A stretch of DNA of 64,000 nt from Nonomuraea turcica (GCF_030718205.1 NZ_JAUZQF010000016.1:248001-312000), one strand, 5' to 3'; positions 50,642 through 58,452 are shown, counted from the first letter of the stretch. Made by a program: numbers and translations. Notes: generated by a model not told the origin, from the sequence alone.

Positions 50642-51961
50642 TCAGGCGTTGATGGACTCGGGTAGGTGGCTGGTGATCTCGTCCCAGGCCGGGGCGAGGT
50701 CGGCGTAGGCACGGGCAGCGTGTTCGGCGGCCTGCTCGGTGACGTAGAAGGAGCGGGCGCGGTACCACTGGCCGTCCTGGCCGGCGACGATGGCGACGCC
50801 GGGTGTCTCGGCAGGGATGGCGCGAGCGGAGACCAGGGCGGCCGGGTCGAGGTCGCCGAGGGTCATGGTGGCGGTCTCCGGGTCGTTGACCCGGTGACAG
50901 ATCCGGCCCGAGCACTGAGCCCGGAGCGCGGTGACCCCGGGGCCGAGGTCGGAGCCGATCCTTTGGCCGCAGCAGAACAGGTAGATGCCGAACGCCCGCC
51001 CGAGCTGCGCCACCCGTAGCAGCGCGGTCGAGGTCTTGGCGATCTCGTCCTTCTCGCTCTTGTCGGCCATCAGGTAAAGCTCGGCCAGCTCATCGACCAG
51101 GACGACGATCGGGGTAGGGCGGATGCCGGGCGGGAGTTGCCAGATGTTTCGGGCACCTGCCTGGCGGCACAGCCCCATCCGATCGACCATCAGGCCGACG
51201 AGGTCATCCAGCAGGGTGACCGTCTCGGCGCGTGAGGTGGCCAGCGCGGAAAGGCGCGGGCCATAGGGCGTGAACTCGACCCCGCCCTTGAGGTCGAAGC
51301 CGACCAAGGCGACGGGTTGCGGAGACAGCCCGATGATCAGGGCGTTGGCGAGGTTCGACTTGCCGGACTGGGTCGCGCCCGCGTTCAGCCAATGCGGCAC
51401 TGTGCGGAAGTCGATGGTCCACGGCTTGCCGTTCTCCAGCCGTCCCACGGTGACCTTGAGCAGGTCCGTGGAGGCGGGCAGGTGATCGACCTTGACTAGC
51501 GGGTCTCGCATGGTGGCCATCAGCACCACGCGCCCGGGCCGGGGTGAGGAGGCGCGGATGGCGTGCACGCCCCAGGAGTGGGCCAGGCGTTCGGCGGCGT
51601 CGGCGTAGTCGCCTGGTGTCTGGCCTTCCAGGGTGTGCAGGGTGACGCGCCAGCCGTGCCGGGTGGGCATCGGTAGCCACATGAACGGCTTGGTGTCCAC
51701 CGCGATGCGCTGGAAGCGGCGCTTGACCTTCACGACGCCGGTGGAGGCGACCATGCCCGGCACGGTGGTGAACCAGAAGCGTTGCCGCTTCTTGGTCAGC
51801 CCGCAGCCGAGGGCGACTCGTCGCCAGGACGCGAGTACGGACAGGGCGGTGATCGGGTAACCGACCACCAGCCAGAACGATTGATGGTGCCAGCGGCGCC
51901 AGGCCCACAGCCCGGCCGCGACAGCGGCCAGAACTGTGAGCAGGACGGGCGCGTCACGCAT
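50642..51961 (-). CDS. traSA: TraSA/TraB-type FtsK-like DNA translocase
   Basis: A 439-residue membrane-anchored ATPase that moves double-stranded DNA during mycelial transfer. Two N-terminal membrane segments (LLTVLAAVAAGLWAWRR, WLVVGYPITALSVLASW), then an FtsK/SpoIIIE motor with the Walker A GATQSGKSNLANALIIGL and Walker B PIVVLVDELAELYLMADK, and sensor-like LFCCGQRIGSDLGPGVTALR. In pSAM2-like elements this single protein is sufficient for transfer, together with a clt site. No clt was localised. Confidence 0.92.
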   Translation of the reverse strand: MRDAPVLLTVLAAVAAGLWAWRRWHHQSFWLVVGYPITALSVLASWRRVALGCGLTKKRQRFWFTTVPGMVASTGVVKVKRRFQRIAVDTKPFMWLPMPTRHGWRVTLHTLEGQTPGDYADAAERLAHSWGVHAIRASSPRPGRVVLMATMRDPLVKVDHLPASTDLLKVTVGRLENGKPWTIDFRTVPHWLNAGATQSGKSNLANALIIGLSPQPVALVGFDLKGGVEFTPYGPRLSALATSRAETVTLLDDLVGLMVDRMGLCRQAGARNIWQLPPGIRPTPIVVLVDELAELYLMADKSEKDEIAKTSTALLRVAQLGRAFGIYLFCCGQRIGSDLGPGVTALRAQCSGRICHRVNDPETATMTLGDLDPAALVSARAIPAETPGVAIVAGQDGQWYRARSFYVTEQAAEHAARAYADLAPAWDEITSHLPESINA

Positions 51962-52283
51962 CGGCGCTCTCCCGCACCGGGAGGAGGGCCGAGGCGCGGT
52001 AGCTGATGCCCCACCGGCCGGCGATCTCCCAGACGTAGCCGAGTAGGCCGACCGGGTTGACCTGATCGCCGACGCTGATGGGCGGTTCTCCGGTGGTGGC
52101 GATCTTGACGAGTTCGATCCGGCCGAACTCGTCCTCTACCGAGACAGTGATCTCGAAGACGGTGTTGCCGTTCTTGTCGGTCTTGATCTCGCCGGTGTCG
52201 CGGTTGAGCACCCGCGGACGCGGGGCCTTGACGCAGGTGATGGCGAGCTTGCTGGCATCCACAGGGATGGGAACGGAACGCAT
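51954..52283 (-). CDS. SCO3933-family regulatory protein
   Basis: A 109-residue protein containing VLNRDTGEIKTDKNGNTVFE, ITVSVEDEFGRIELVKIATT and VNPVGLLGYVWEIAGRWGIS YRA, a conserved partner upstream of tra genes in actinomycete elements. Function unclear; in SLP1-like elements it has been called a regulatory or transfer-associated protein. The stop overlaps the tra start by 8 bp. AGGAGG is just before its ATG. Confidence 0.75.
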   Translation of the reverse strand: MRSVPIPVDASKLAITCVKAPRPRVLNRDTGEIKTDKNGNTVFEITVSVEDEFGRIELVKIATTGEPPISVGDQVNPVGLLGYVWEIAGRWGISYRASALLPVRESADA

Positions 52284-52307
52284 GCTGTGACCTCCTTATT
52301 CATCCTA

Positions 52308-52343
52308 GCCAACATAGTTAACCTAGTTGGCTCAGTTGTCAAC
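52308..52343. promoter_or_regulatory. candidate KorSA-like operator between tra operon and GntR gene
   Basis: GCCAAC (52308) and GTTGGC (52326) flank a central GTTAAC in a 24-bp palindrome, with extra half-sites GTTGTCAAC at 52335 and GGTTGGC near 52352. It lies in the divergent 107-bp gap, where the GntR repressor would control the transfer operon. Confidence 0.65.
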
Positions 52344-52390
52344 GTCCTCTCGGTTGGCTTGGTTGAGGTTTCGTGGTGTGATGGATCGCG

Positions 52391-52747
52391 ATGGTCGAGA
52401 AAACCGGGCGACCCGGCTACCTCCAGATCGCCGACGATCTCCGAGCGCAGATCCGCGGCGGTTCTCTGGCGCCCGGCACTCCCCTGCCGTCCACCGCCCA
52501 ACTCGCCGAGCAGTACGACGCTTCGCTGTCGGTGGTGAAGATGGCCGTCGGCATCCTGCGGAACGAGGGCCTGGTGATCGGCCAGCAGGGCAAGGGAGTG
52601 TTCGTCCGCGACACCGACGCCGCACCCGCCGGCGACCTGGCGAGCGAGGTGACCGAACTGCGCTCCGCCGTTCGCGACCTTTCGGAACGCCTTTCACGTG
52701 TCGAGGAGCAGTTGGCTACGTCCACGACACGCCGGCCCCGGGCGTAG
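52391..52747 (+). CDS. GntR-family repressor, KorSA-like
   Basis: A 118-residue protein with one GntR winged helix (GYLQIADDLRAQIRGGSLAP, LPSTAQLAEQYDASLSVVKM, GLVIGQQGKGVFVRD) and a C-terminal coiled coil (VTELRSAVRDLSERLSRVEE QL). Size and location match KorSA, the repressor of pSAM2 transfer. It should bind the palindrome just upstream and keep the tra operon silent. Confidence 0.85.
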   Translation: MVEKTGRPGYLQIADDLRAQIRGGSLAPGTPLPSTAQLAEQYDASLSVVKMAVGILRNEGLVIGQQGKGVFVRDTDAAPAGDLASEVTELRSAVRDLSERLSRVEEQLATSTTRRPRA

Positions 52748-52908
52748 CAGCCGGTAACCTTCCGCGCCAGCGACGCCGACGCTCCATTCGGGCGCTGACG
52801 CAGGTTCAGGGCCTTGTCCTCGCGGCGGATCCCGACCAGGACCATGATGTAGCCCGCCAGCAGCGTGACGCCGAGAACTCCGGCGATGATCAGCGGGATC
52901 GTGGTCAT
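52417..52908 (-). CDS. small membrane protein overlapping the repressor gene antisense
   Basis: The first 25 residues form a transmembrane segment (MTTIPLIIAGVLGVTLLAGY IMVLVG), followed by a basic region (IRREDKALNLRQRPNG). The 52908 start overlaps the stop of the upstream minus-strand gene by four bases, supporting translation. The frame then continues antisense through the GntR gene with low-complexity composition, so the real C-terminus may be shorter by sequence variation or the tail may be simply tolerated. Its role is unknown. Confidence 0.5.
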   Translation of the reverse strand: MTTIPLIIAGVLGVTLLAGYIMVLVGIRREDKALNLRQRPNGASASLARKVTGCYARGRRVVDVANCSSTRERRSERSRTAERSSVTSLARSPAGAASVSRTNTPLPCWPITRPSFRRMPTAIFTTDSEASYCSASWAVDGRGVPGAREPPRICARRSSAIWR

Positions 52909-53111
52909 GACCAGATCACCCCCGCCGCGGCCAGGCCGCGAGGAGCGCGCGGGGGGCGGCGGGTCTCACCGCGCCGCCCGCCGCCTTTGCGCTTGGCCGC
53001 CTGCTTCCTGAGCCAGCGGTCCCGGGCCCGGCACTTGCGGCAGAGTTCCCGCCCCTCGTCGAGCAGTGCCCCACACGCGCAGGTGGGCTCGGGGTAGATG
53101 TCGTGATTCAT
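52905..53111 (-). CDS. 68-residue zinc-finger-like AICE protein
   Basis: Two CxC/CxxC-type pairs (PTCACGALLDEG, LCRKCRARDRW) suggest one zinc ion, followed by a strongly basic tail (KQAAKRKGGGRRGETRRPPR). Possibly DNA or RNA binding. The ATG at 53111 follows AAGGAGAGG. It is the first gene of a two-gene minus-strand operon with the small membrane protein and is divergent from the XRE gene. Confidence 0.6.
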   Translation of the reverse strand: MNHDIYPEPTCACGALLDEGRELCRKCRARDRWLRKQAAKRKGGGRRGETRRPPRAPRGLAAAGVIWS

Positions 53112-53199
53112 GGTGATCACCTCTCCTTTCGGTCGTTCCGGTGCTGCCTGGCGACACCAAGATTGCGACGGAGAGTTAGGACGAGATCACTACACGACG

Positions 53200-53218
53200 G
53201 GACATGTTCAAGACGTCC
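53200..53218. promoter_or_regulatory. operator-like site upstream of XRE-DUF5919 gene
   Basis: GGACATGTTCAAGACGTCC is nearly the same as the 18-bp palindrome at 56852-56869. A second GGACGTCC follows at 53241. Located in the divergent gap before the XRE gene. Confidence 0.6.
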
Positions 53219-53262
53219 GGCCTACGATGTCCAGGTCCCCGGACGTCCCCGGAGCAGGTGAT

Positions 53263-54003
53263 ATGGCGAACGAACGGCTACGCGCCGCCCTCCTACAGAA
53301 GGGCGTGAGCATCACCGACCTGGCCAACGCGATCCAGGTTGACCCCAAGACGGTCGAACGGTGGATCACCAAAGGCCGGGAGCCGTACCGAAAGCACCGC
53401 TTTGCAGTGGCTTCCTACCTCGGCACCGAGGAGACCTACCTCTGGCCAGGGGCGCTGACCCGCGAACAAGTCGCCTCAGCGTCAGAGTCCGAGATCGTCA
53501 GCGTCTACCCACACCGCTGGGCCGTCCCCAGGGACATATGGGGACGCCTGTTCGCCAGCGCGTCCGAGGAGATCGGTGTGCTGGTCTACAGCGGGTTGTT
53601 CCTCGCCGATGACACCGGCATGGTCCGCATGTTCGGCGAGAAGGCCGACGCCGGAGTACGGGTGCGCATCCTGCTCGGCGACCCGGACTGCGCCGAGGTG
53701 GCCCAGCGCGGCAAGGACGAGGGCATTGACGACGGCATGGCCGCCAAGATCCGCAGCGTCCTCGTCCTATACCAGTCCCTACGCGAGCGGGAGAACGTCG
53801 AATTCCGGCTGCATGCCACGGTGCTGTACAACTCGATCTACCGCGCCGACGACCAATTCCTCGTCAACACCCACGTGTACGGCGTACCCGCCGGCAACGC
53901 GCCGGTGCTGCACCTGCGTAAGGTCATCGGCGGAGACATGGTCGCCACCTACGCCGAGAGCTTCGAACGCGTCTGGGACAGCGCCCGACCAGTAGGGTCC
54001 TGA
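53263..54003 (+). CDS. XRE-family regulator fused to DUF5919 (PLD-like) domain
   Basis: A 246-residue protein. Residues 1-60 are an XRE helix-turn-helix (ALLQKGVSITDLANAIQVDP KTVERWITKGREPYRKHR). From about 80 the DUF5919 domain follows: PHRWAVPRDIWGRLFASASE, EIGVLVYSGLFLADDTGMVR, GVRVRILLGDPDCAEVAQRG, and FRLHATVLYNSIYRADDQFL. The latter resembles a PLD HxK segment but with Thr instead of Lys, so catalysis is doubtful and ligand sensing more likely. The ATG at 53263 has GGAGCAGG. The NUDIX gene follows after 3 bp, so both act in one operon. Confidence 0.8.
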   Translation: MANERLRAALLQKGVSITDLANAIQVDPKTVERWITKGREPYRKHRFAVASYLGTEETYLWPGALTREQVASASESEIVSVYPHRWAVPRDIWGRLFASASEEIGVLVYSGLFLADDTGMVRMFGEKADAGVRVRILLGDPDCAEVAQRGKDEGIDDGMAAKIRSVLVLYQSLRERENVEFRLHATVLYNSIYRADDQFLVNTHVYGVPAGNAPVLHLRKVIGGDMVATYAESFERVWDSARPVGS

Positions 54004-54006
54004 GCC

Positions 54007-54483
54007 ATGGCCAAGCGGATCGACTACTACGACGACCCCGACGCCCCAGCACCCAACAGCCTGGTCCCGTCCGTGAACGTCATCGTCACCAACGCCGCGG
54101 ACGACATCTTGATGATCCGCCGCACCGACAACGGCAACTGGGCCGTCCCCGGTGGCGCGATTGACCTTGGCGAGTCGATCCCGGCGGCAGCCGTACGGGA
54201 AACCGAGGAAGAGACCGGCATCCTCTGCGAGATCACCGGCATGGTCGGCACGTACAGCGACCCCAAGCACGTCATCCTCTACACGTCGAACGGCGAGGCC
54301 CGCCAAGAGTTCTCTCTGGTCCTCACCGCCCGACCCGTCAGCGGCGAGCCGAGGCCGAGCAGCGAATCTCGCGAAGTCCTCTGGGTCCCCCGTGATCGGG
54401 TCGCCGAGCTGCAGATGGACAGGTCGATGCGGATGCGGATCGACCACTTCCTAGCCGGGACCGGCCTGCCGTACATCGGCTGA
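54007..54483 (+). CDS. NUDIX hydrolase
   Basis: A 158-residue protein with the complete Nudix box: GGAIDLGESIPAAAVRETEE ETGI fits G-x5-E-x7-REUxEExGU. It would cleave a nucleoside diphosphate linked to another group, with Mg2+. It is 3 bp downstream of the XRE-DUF5919 gene. A possible arrangement is that the XRE protein senses a nucleotide-type ligand which this enzyme removes or makes; that is inference. A broken partial duplicate lies 0.6 kb downstream. Confidence 0.88.
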   Translation: MAKRIDYYDDPDAPAPNSLVPSVNVIVTNAADDILMIRRTDNGNWAVPGGAIDLGESIPAAAVRETEEETGILCEITGMVGTYSDPKHVILYTSNGEARQEFSLVLTARPVSGEPRPSSESREVLWVPRDRVAELQMDRSMRMRIDHFLAGTGLPYIG

Positions 54484-54546
54484 TCTCCACGCTGCGGAAC
54501 GGTGGTGCCGACCGCGGCTAACAAGCAGAAGTGGGGGCTGTAGCCA

Positions 54547-55005
54547 GTGGGTGACAACATCACCGAGGCGCTGATGTGGGACGGCGTGCGATGCATGATC
54601 AGCGTCTTCGTGGTCCACACCGGTGAGACGGCGCCCGCACTGGATTTCCATGCAGGCCAGGTCGTGCCCCGGCAGGTAAGGGTCTACCAACTCGAGGACG
54701 AGGATGACCGTTTGCCAGGGAGGCGGGTGACCGAGTACGACCTGATCTTCGATGAGGTTCCTGGTGAACTGGCCGGGTATCTGAACGTCTGCCTGCGGCG
54801 GGCCTGCGAGGCAGGCCCGGTGGCTTGGTTGGGCTTCGAAGGCTCCTTCCACTTCGACCACTTGCTGACCCCGGAGATAGTGGCGCAGATTTACGGGGTC
54901 TGCACCGCGGGCGCACCCGTGGAGCTGGCACTGGAGGAAGAGGAACGAACCCGCCCACGATGGCGGGAGGTGCTCCGGCGCCACGCGGACGCGCTCGCCT
55001 CCTGA
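54547..55005 (+). CDS. hypothetical AICE protein
   Basis: A 152-residue acidic protein; segments include ISVFVVHTGETAPALDFHAG, GRRVTEYDLIFDEVPGELAG and FEGSFHFDHLLTPEIVAQIY G. No known family. Size and composition would suit an immunity-type or regulatory protein. Located between the NUDIX gene and its decayed duplicate. GTG start at 54547 with weak ribosome site. Confidence 0.45.
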   Translation: MGDNITEALMWDGVRCMISVFVVHTGETAPALDFHAGQVVPRQVRVYQLEDEDDRLPGRRVTEYDLIFDEVPGELAGYLNVCLRRACEAGPVAWLGFEGSFHFDHLLTPEIVAQIYGVCTAGAPVELALEEEERTRPRWREVLRRHADALAS

Positions 55006-55107
55006 CTCTTGACTGGGCGGGCCCCCTGGTGGGCGTCGCCCTGCCGCGCCGACCGTCGTCACGAAACCCGGTCGCCGACCAACGACCACCGTGGGACGCC
55101 AGGCCGC

Positions 55108-55371
55108 ATCACCTGCGAGATCATCGGCCTCGTCGGGACCTACAGCGACCCCCGCCACGTCATTCTCTACACCAGCAACGGCGAGGCCCGCCAAGGTTCT
55201 CCATCGTCCTCACCGTCCGAGCCATCAGCGGCGAGCCGACCCCAGCGACGAATCCCGCGAAGTCCGGTGGGCGCCACGTGACAAGGTTCTGTCGTTGCCT
55301 ATGGATCGGTCGATGCGCATGCGGATAAAGCACTATTTGAGCGGTTCGACTGTGCCCTGCGCCGGTTGATG
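55108..55371 (+). pseudogene. decayed partial duplicate of the NUDIX gene
   Basis: The frame reads CEIIGLVGTYSDPRHVILYT SNGEARQ, almost the same as the intact NUDIX protein (CEITGMVGTYSDPKHVILYT SNGEARQ). It then shifts to FSIVLTVRAISGEPTP, then again to DESREVRWAPRDK and MDRSMRMRIKHYLSG. The Nudix box and N-terminus are missing. At least two frameshifts. Confidence 0.85.
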
Positions 55372-55384
55372 TCATCGTTGGCTC

Positions 55385-56248
55385 ATGGGGAAGGATCTTG
55401 TCCGGGGCGCTGGTGTGGGGCTGGTGGTAGGCCTCGGACTTGGGTATCCGGTGTCGCGGCTATACAAGGAGGACATAGAGGCGTACACCGTCCTGCCCGG
55501 GGTGCTTGTGGGAGTACTGCTGGCCATCCCCGCCGGTGTGCTGCTCTCCGTGGCGCTGAGGATCGTGCATCCGATCCGTAGCGCGTTGCTCGCGCCCTTG
55601 TTGTTGCTGGTGTTGAACAACGCGGTGGATCTGACGGTGCCGAGTCCCCGTCCCCATCTGGCCTGGTTCGGATTCACCGTGCTGGCCGTGGTGAGTTATG
55701 CGAGCGCCGCCGGAGTGTTGAGTACGGCGTCGCCGTTGCCCCGGCTCATCGCGGCTGTGGTCGTGTGCACATGCGTGATCATGACGGCGACGATCGAGCA
55801 GAGACGGATGGAGGCCAGGAACCAGCAGCACCGTAGGGACTTGATCGCCTCCTACAACGAATCTCTTCCGCTGGCAGTGCCTGACGAGGTCCCTGGACGC
55901 ACACTGGTCGGTGTGTGGACCATCGCCGACGACGTCTTGGCGCTCGACTACGCCAAGGACCGGCAGAGCGAGCCCGATGTCATGGTCCGTATCAGCGGCA
56001 GTGGTGATCCACGCAAGGAGTGCGCGGCGTGGGAACAAGATTCTGGATCCTGCCGGCGGTTGTCGGCGGATCGATGGCTGTCCGAGACGGGGGCGAATGG
56101 CAGAAGGGTGCTGTTCGCCAAGGTGGGGCGCCTACTCGTCGAGGTGGACTCGACCGCTCTGAGTCCTGACGAGGCCCTTGCCGTGGGCACCAGGCTACGT
56201 GCGGTCAGCGCGGAGTACCTCGTCGACTTCGAGGCGCCGCAGAGATGA
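55385..56248 (+). CDS. hypothetical membrane protein
   Basis: A 287-residue protein with about four N-terminal transmembrane helices in residues 5-140 (GAGVGLVVGLGLGYPVS, LPGVLVGVLLAIPAGVLLSV, LAWFGFTVLAVVSYASAAGV, LIAAVVVCTCVIMTATI) and a soluble C-terminal domain with two nearby Cys (KECAAWEQDSGSCRRLSADR). No enzymatic motif. It is convergent with the HD-domain gene, whose 3' end is 7 bp away. Confidence 0.5.
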   Translation: MGKDLVRGAGVGLVVGLGLGYPVSRLYKEDIEAYTVLPGVLVGVLLAIPAGVLLSVALRIVHPIRSALLAPLLLLVLNNAVDLTVPSPRPHLAWFGFTVLAVVSYASAAGVLSTASPLPRLIAAVVVCTCVIMTATIEQRRMEARNQQHRRDLIASYNESLPLAVPDEVPGRTLVGVWTIADDVLALDYAKDRQSEPDVMVRISGSGDPRKECAAWEQDSGSCRRLSADRWLSETGANGRRVLFAKVGRLLVEVDSTALSPDEALAVGTRLRAVSAEYLVDFEAPQR

Positions 56249-56255
56249 TCGTCGG

Positions 56256-56828
56256 TCAGCCCTCGAGAGCGGACTGGATCGAATGCACGGCGGCCATGAT
56301 GCACGGGGTCGAAGCGGCGATCGAGCGGCTGACCACATGTTCGGGGCCGTAGCGGGAATGGATCTCGGCTAGCCGCTCAGTGACGTCAAGGTGCGTGCCG
56401 TCCGGGCCGGTGGTCATGTCGCAGTAGGTCAGCGCCTCGACCAACTCCGGACGTTCCTCGTCGAATTCGGACGTGAGCGCGTCGAACAGGTTGCGATTGA
56501 GGGCCTCGTTGACCGCGCAGGAGTGGTGCGCGACCAAGCGGCACAGCGTGTTATCAGCCTTGACGACATCGCGCAGATAGCGTGCTCCGTCGAGCGGATG
56601 AAACCCTGTGTCCACCAGGTCCGGGGCGTACCCGATGTCATGCAGGTACGCCGCGGCGATCAGGGTGTCGGTCTCCTCACCGAGAATCGGAGTCAACGAT
56701 GCCGCCCTCTCGGCGACGCCCTGCGTGTGCGCCCAGCGCCGTGGCAGGGCCGTAGCTAGGAGATCTTTGGCCAGGTCACGCGCCCATTCAGCTTGTCCCA
56801 CACTCCCCACGATAGACATGCCGGACAT
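56256..56828 (-). CDS. HD-domain metal-dependent phosphohydrolase
   Basis: A 190-residue HD protein: HTQGVAERAA (first His), AAYLHDIGYAPDLV (HD pair), LVAHHSCAVNEAL (His pair) and ALTYCDMTTGPDG with the last Asp. All metal ligands of the HD fold are present. The likely substrate is a nucleotide or nucleotide-derived signal. Its start (56828 or 56819) follows the operator-like palindrome at 56852. It fits a set with NUDIX and XRE-DUF5919 genes, all nucleotide-related, that is common in these elements. Confidence 0.8.
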   Translation of the reverse strand: MSGMSIVGSVGQAEWARDLAKDLLATALPRRWAHTQGVAERAASLTPILGEETDTLIAAAYLHDIGYAPDLVDTGFHPLDGARYLRDVVKADNTLCRLVAHHSCAVNEALNRNLFDALTSEFDEERPELVEALTYCDMTTGPDGTHLDVTERLAEIHSRYGPEHVVSRSIAASTPCIMAAVHSIQSALEG

Positions 56829-56851
56829 GGGCGGATCTAGACGACAAAGCC

Positions 56852-56869
56852 GGACGTCTCAAGACGTCC
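56852..56869. promoter_or_regulatory. palindromic operator GGACGTCTCAAGACGTCC
   Basis: Perfect inverted arms GGACGTCT / AAGACGTCC around one C, between the stop codon of the GntR gene and the HD gene start. It gives the HD gene its own regulated promoter. Confidence 0.65.
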
Positions 56870-57351
56870 TACGCCGAAGGACGGACAAAGCGGCCCCGTC
56901 CGTGCTCGGCCACGACCAGACCGTCATGTTCCAGCACGGCGAGCGCCTGCCGCACCGTATTGCGCGAGGCCTCGTAACGCCGTCGTAGTTCCGCCTCGCT
57001 CGGCAGCGCACTACCGGGTTGCAGCTCGCCGCGTTCGATCCGGGCGCGCAACTCTGCGGCGATCGCCAGATAGCGGTACGGCGCACTCTGCTCGCCAATC
57101 GCGGCCACAACCCGCCCCTTGGAAGGAATGGTCGTGATCAGCCCTTCCTCTTCCAGGAGCGCCAGGCCGCGCCGTACAGTGTTGCGAGCTACACCGAACT
57201 TCGCGCACAGCTGCGCCTCAGAAGGCAGCGCACCGCCCGGCGGGAACTCCCCAATGACGATCTGCTCACGAAGGCGATCAGCGACCTGTGTGTAGACTTG
57301 CCCGCCGGTCAACCACCTGTCGGTGGCCACCGGGTCAGCCCCGGTAAGCAT
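56869..57351 (-). CDS. GntR regulator with two tandem winged-helix domains
   Basis: A 160-residue protein made of two GntR DNA-binding domains. The first (about 17-80) has VYTQVADRLREQIVIGEFPP, LPSEAQLCAKFGVARNTVRR and GLITTIPSKGRVV. The second (about 92-158) has YLAIAAELRARIERGELQPG, LPSEAELRRRYEASRNTVRQ and GLVVAEHGRGRFVRP. There is no C-terminal effector domain, so sensing may be absent or reside in dimer assembly. Start overlaps the upstream gene's stop by 17 bp. Candidate regulator of the GGACGTC sites. Confidence 0.8.
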   Translation of the reverse strand: MLTGADPVATDRWLTGGQVYTQVADRLREQIVIGEFPPGGALPSEAQLCAKFGVARNTVRRGLALLEEEGLITTIPSKGRVVAAIGEQSAPYRYLAIAAELRARIERGELQPGSALPSEAELRRRYEASRNTVRQALAVLEHDGLVVAEHGRGRFVRPSA

Positions 57352-57688
57352 CGACGATCTTGCTCAGGTCGATGCCGAGTTCGCCCTGCTCGCCCTCGCG
57401 CCACCCTTCCCGCGCGGCCTGCTCGATCCGGTCCACCGCGACCGGCATCTTGAGGAACGACACCCGCGCGTCCCCCTGATCTCCCCAGTAGAACCAGCAG
57501 AACGGCAGATGCACGAACACCCGCCGCATCCTGCATCGGCTGTCGGTCACATCGAGAGCCGGCCGCCCGTCCTCGGCCACCACCAGCACCGCCGCGACCT
57601 CACGCACGGCCAGCCGCTTACCCAGCTCGGTCAGCAACCGCTGCGCGTACGCCTTCTGCTGCTCCTTGACGGTCTGACTCATCCGCAT
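57335..57688 (-). CDS. hypothetical AICE protein
   Basis: About 117 residues, AVREVAAVLVVAEDGRPALD, RMRRVFVHLPFCWFYWGDQG and FLKMPVAVDRIEQAAREGW. No recognised domain. The ATG at 57688 follows an AGGAGG site. First gene of a minus-strand unit with the tandem GntR gene; its promoter region holds the GGACGTC cluster shared with the broken XRE gene. Confidence 0.55.
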   Translation of the reverse strand: MRMSQTVKEQQKAYAQRLLTELGKRLAVREVAAVLVVAEDGRPALDVTDSRCRMRRVFVHLPFCWFYWGDQGDARVSFLKMPVAVDRIEQAAREGWREGEQGELGIDLSKIVDAYRG

Positions 57689-57776
57689 GCGCACCCTCCT
57701 GACTGCAGATACGTCCGATCTGCTGCTCGCGATCGAGGGTCGCTCCACAGCAGAGGGCCGGAACACCGCAACTCAG

Positions 57777-57820
57777 GGACGTCTAGGGACGTCTCGTGTT
57801 AACGTCCCAGCAAGGACGTC
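57777..57820. promoter_or_regulatory. cluster of GGACGTC repeats in a divergent promoter
   Basis: GGGACGTCT occurs twice in a row (from 57776 and 57786). GGGACGT (57786-57792) pairs with ACGTCCC (57802-57808) as an inverted repeat, and AGGACGTC follows at 57813. It lies between the minus-strand gene at 57688 and the broken XRE gene at 57846. Confidence 0.65.
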
Positions 57821-57845
57821 ATCCGGAGAGGAGCAGGCCACCCCC

Positions 57846-58424
57846 ATGAACGACAACCTGCGCCACGCGATGGCCGCCGCCCGCATCCAAGCGATAGACC
57901 TCGCCAGCGCACTCGCCGTTGACCCCAAGACTGTCCATCGCTGGCTCAAGGGCCGCATCCCCTACCCACGCCACCGCTGAGCTGTCGCCGACCTCCTTCA
58001 GGTCGAGGAAGCCGACCTCTGGCCCGAGGTCACCCAGCGGCACCGCGCTTTCAACGACGAGGTCCAGGCCATCTATCCGCACCGCTGGGCGGTTCCACGC
58101 GCCACATGGCGACACCTGTTCCAGTCAGCCACGCGCGAGATCGGCATCCTCACCTACAGCGGGCTCTTCCTCGCCGAGGACACCGGAATCATCCGCCTCT
58201 TGGTCAATCAAGCCCGCGCAGGCGTGAGGGTACGCGTCCTGCTTGGGGATCCCGATGCCCCCGCGGTGGCGACGCGCGGCATCGACGAGGCAATCGGCTC
58301 GACTGTTATGGCCGCCCGAGTCATGAATGCACTGACCCTGTACCAACCCCTCGCCGGTATCGAGCACGCTGAGAGTGCGTTAAGCGAGCTAATGCCCCTT
58401 TCGTCGTTGCGGTTGGTTGGATGA
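57846..58424 (+). pseudogene. second XRE-DUF5919 gene, broken by nonsense mutation and 3' truncation
   Basis: The ATG at 57846 begins a paralog of the 53263 gene: LASALAVDPKTVHRWLKGRI PYPRHR then a TGA at 57978-57980, where a Trp codon (TGG) is expected from PRHRWAV-type relatives. The same frame continues afterwards: AVADLLQVEEADLWPEV, YPHRWAVPRATWRHLFQSAT, REIGILTYSGLFLAEDTGII RL, GVRVRVLLGDPDAPA. Homology ends near 58370, about 60 residues before the expected end. Confidence 0.85.
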
Positions 58425-58452
58425 GGTCTGCTGGTCGGTCAGCCACCGTTTG

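Noticed and set aside
57978-57980. In-frame TGA in the second XRE gene read as selenocysteine
   Set aside because: The gene is also truncated at its 3' end and Trp is expected here, so a nonsense mutation is simpler.
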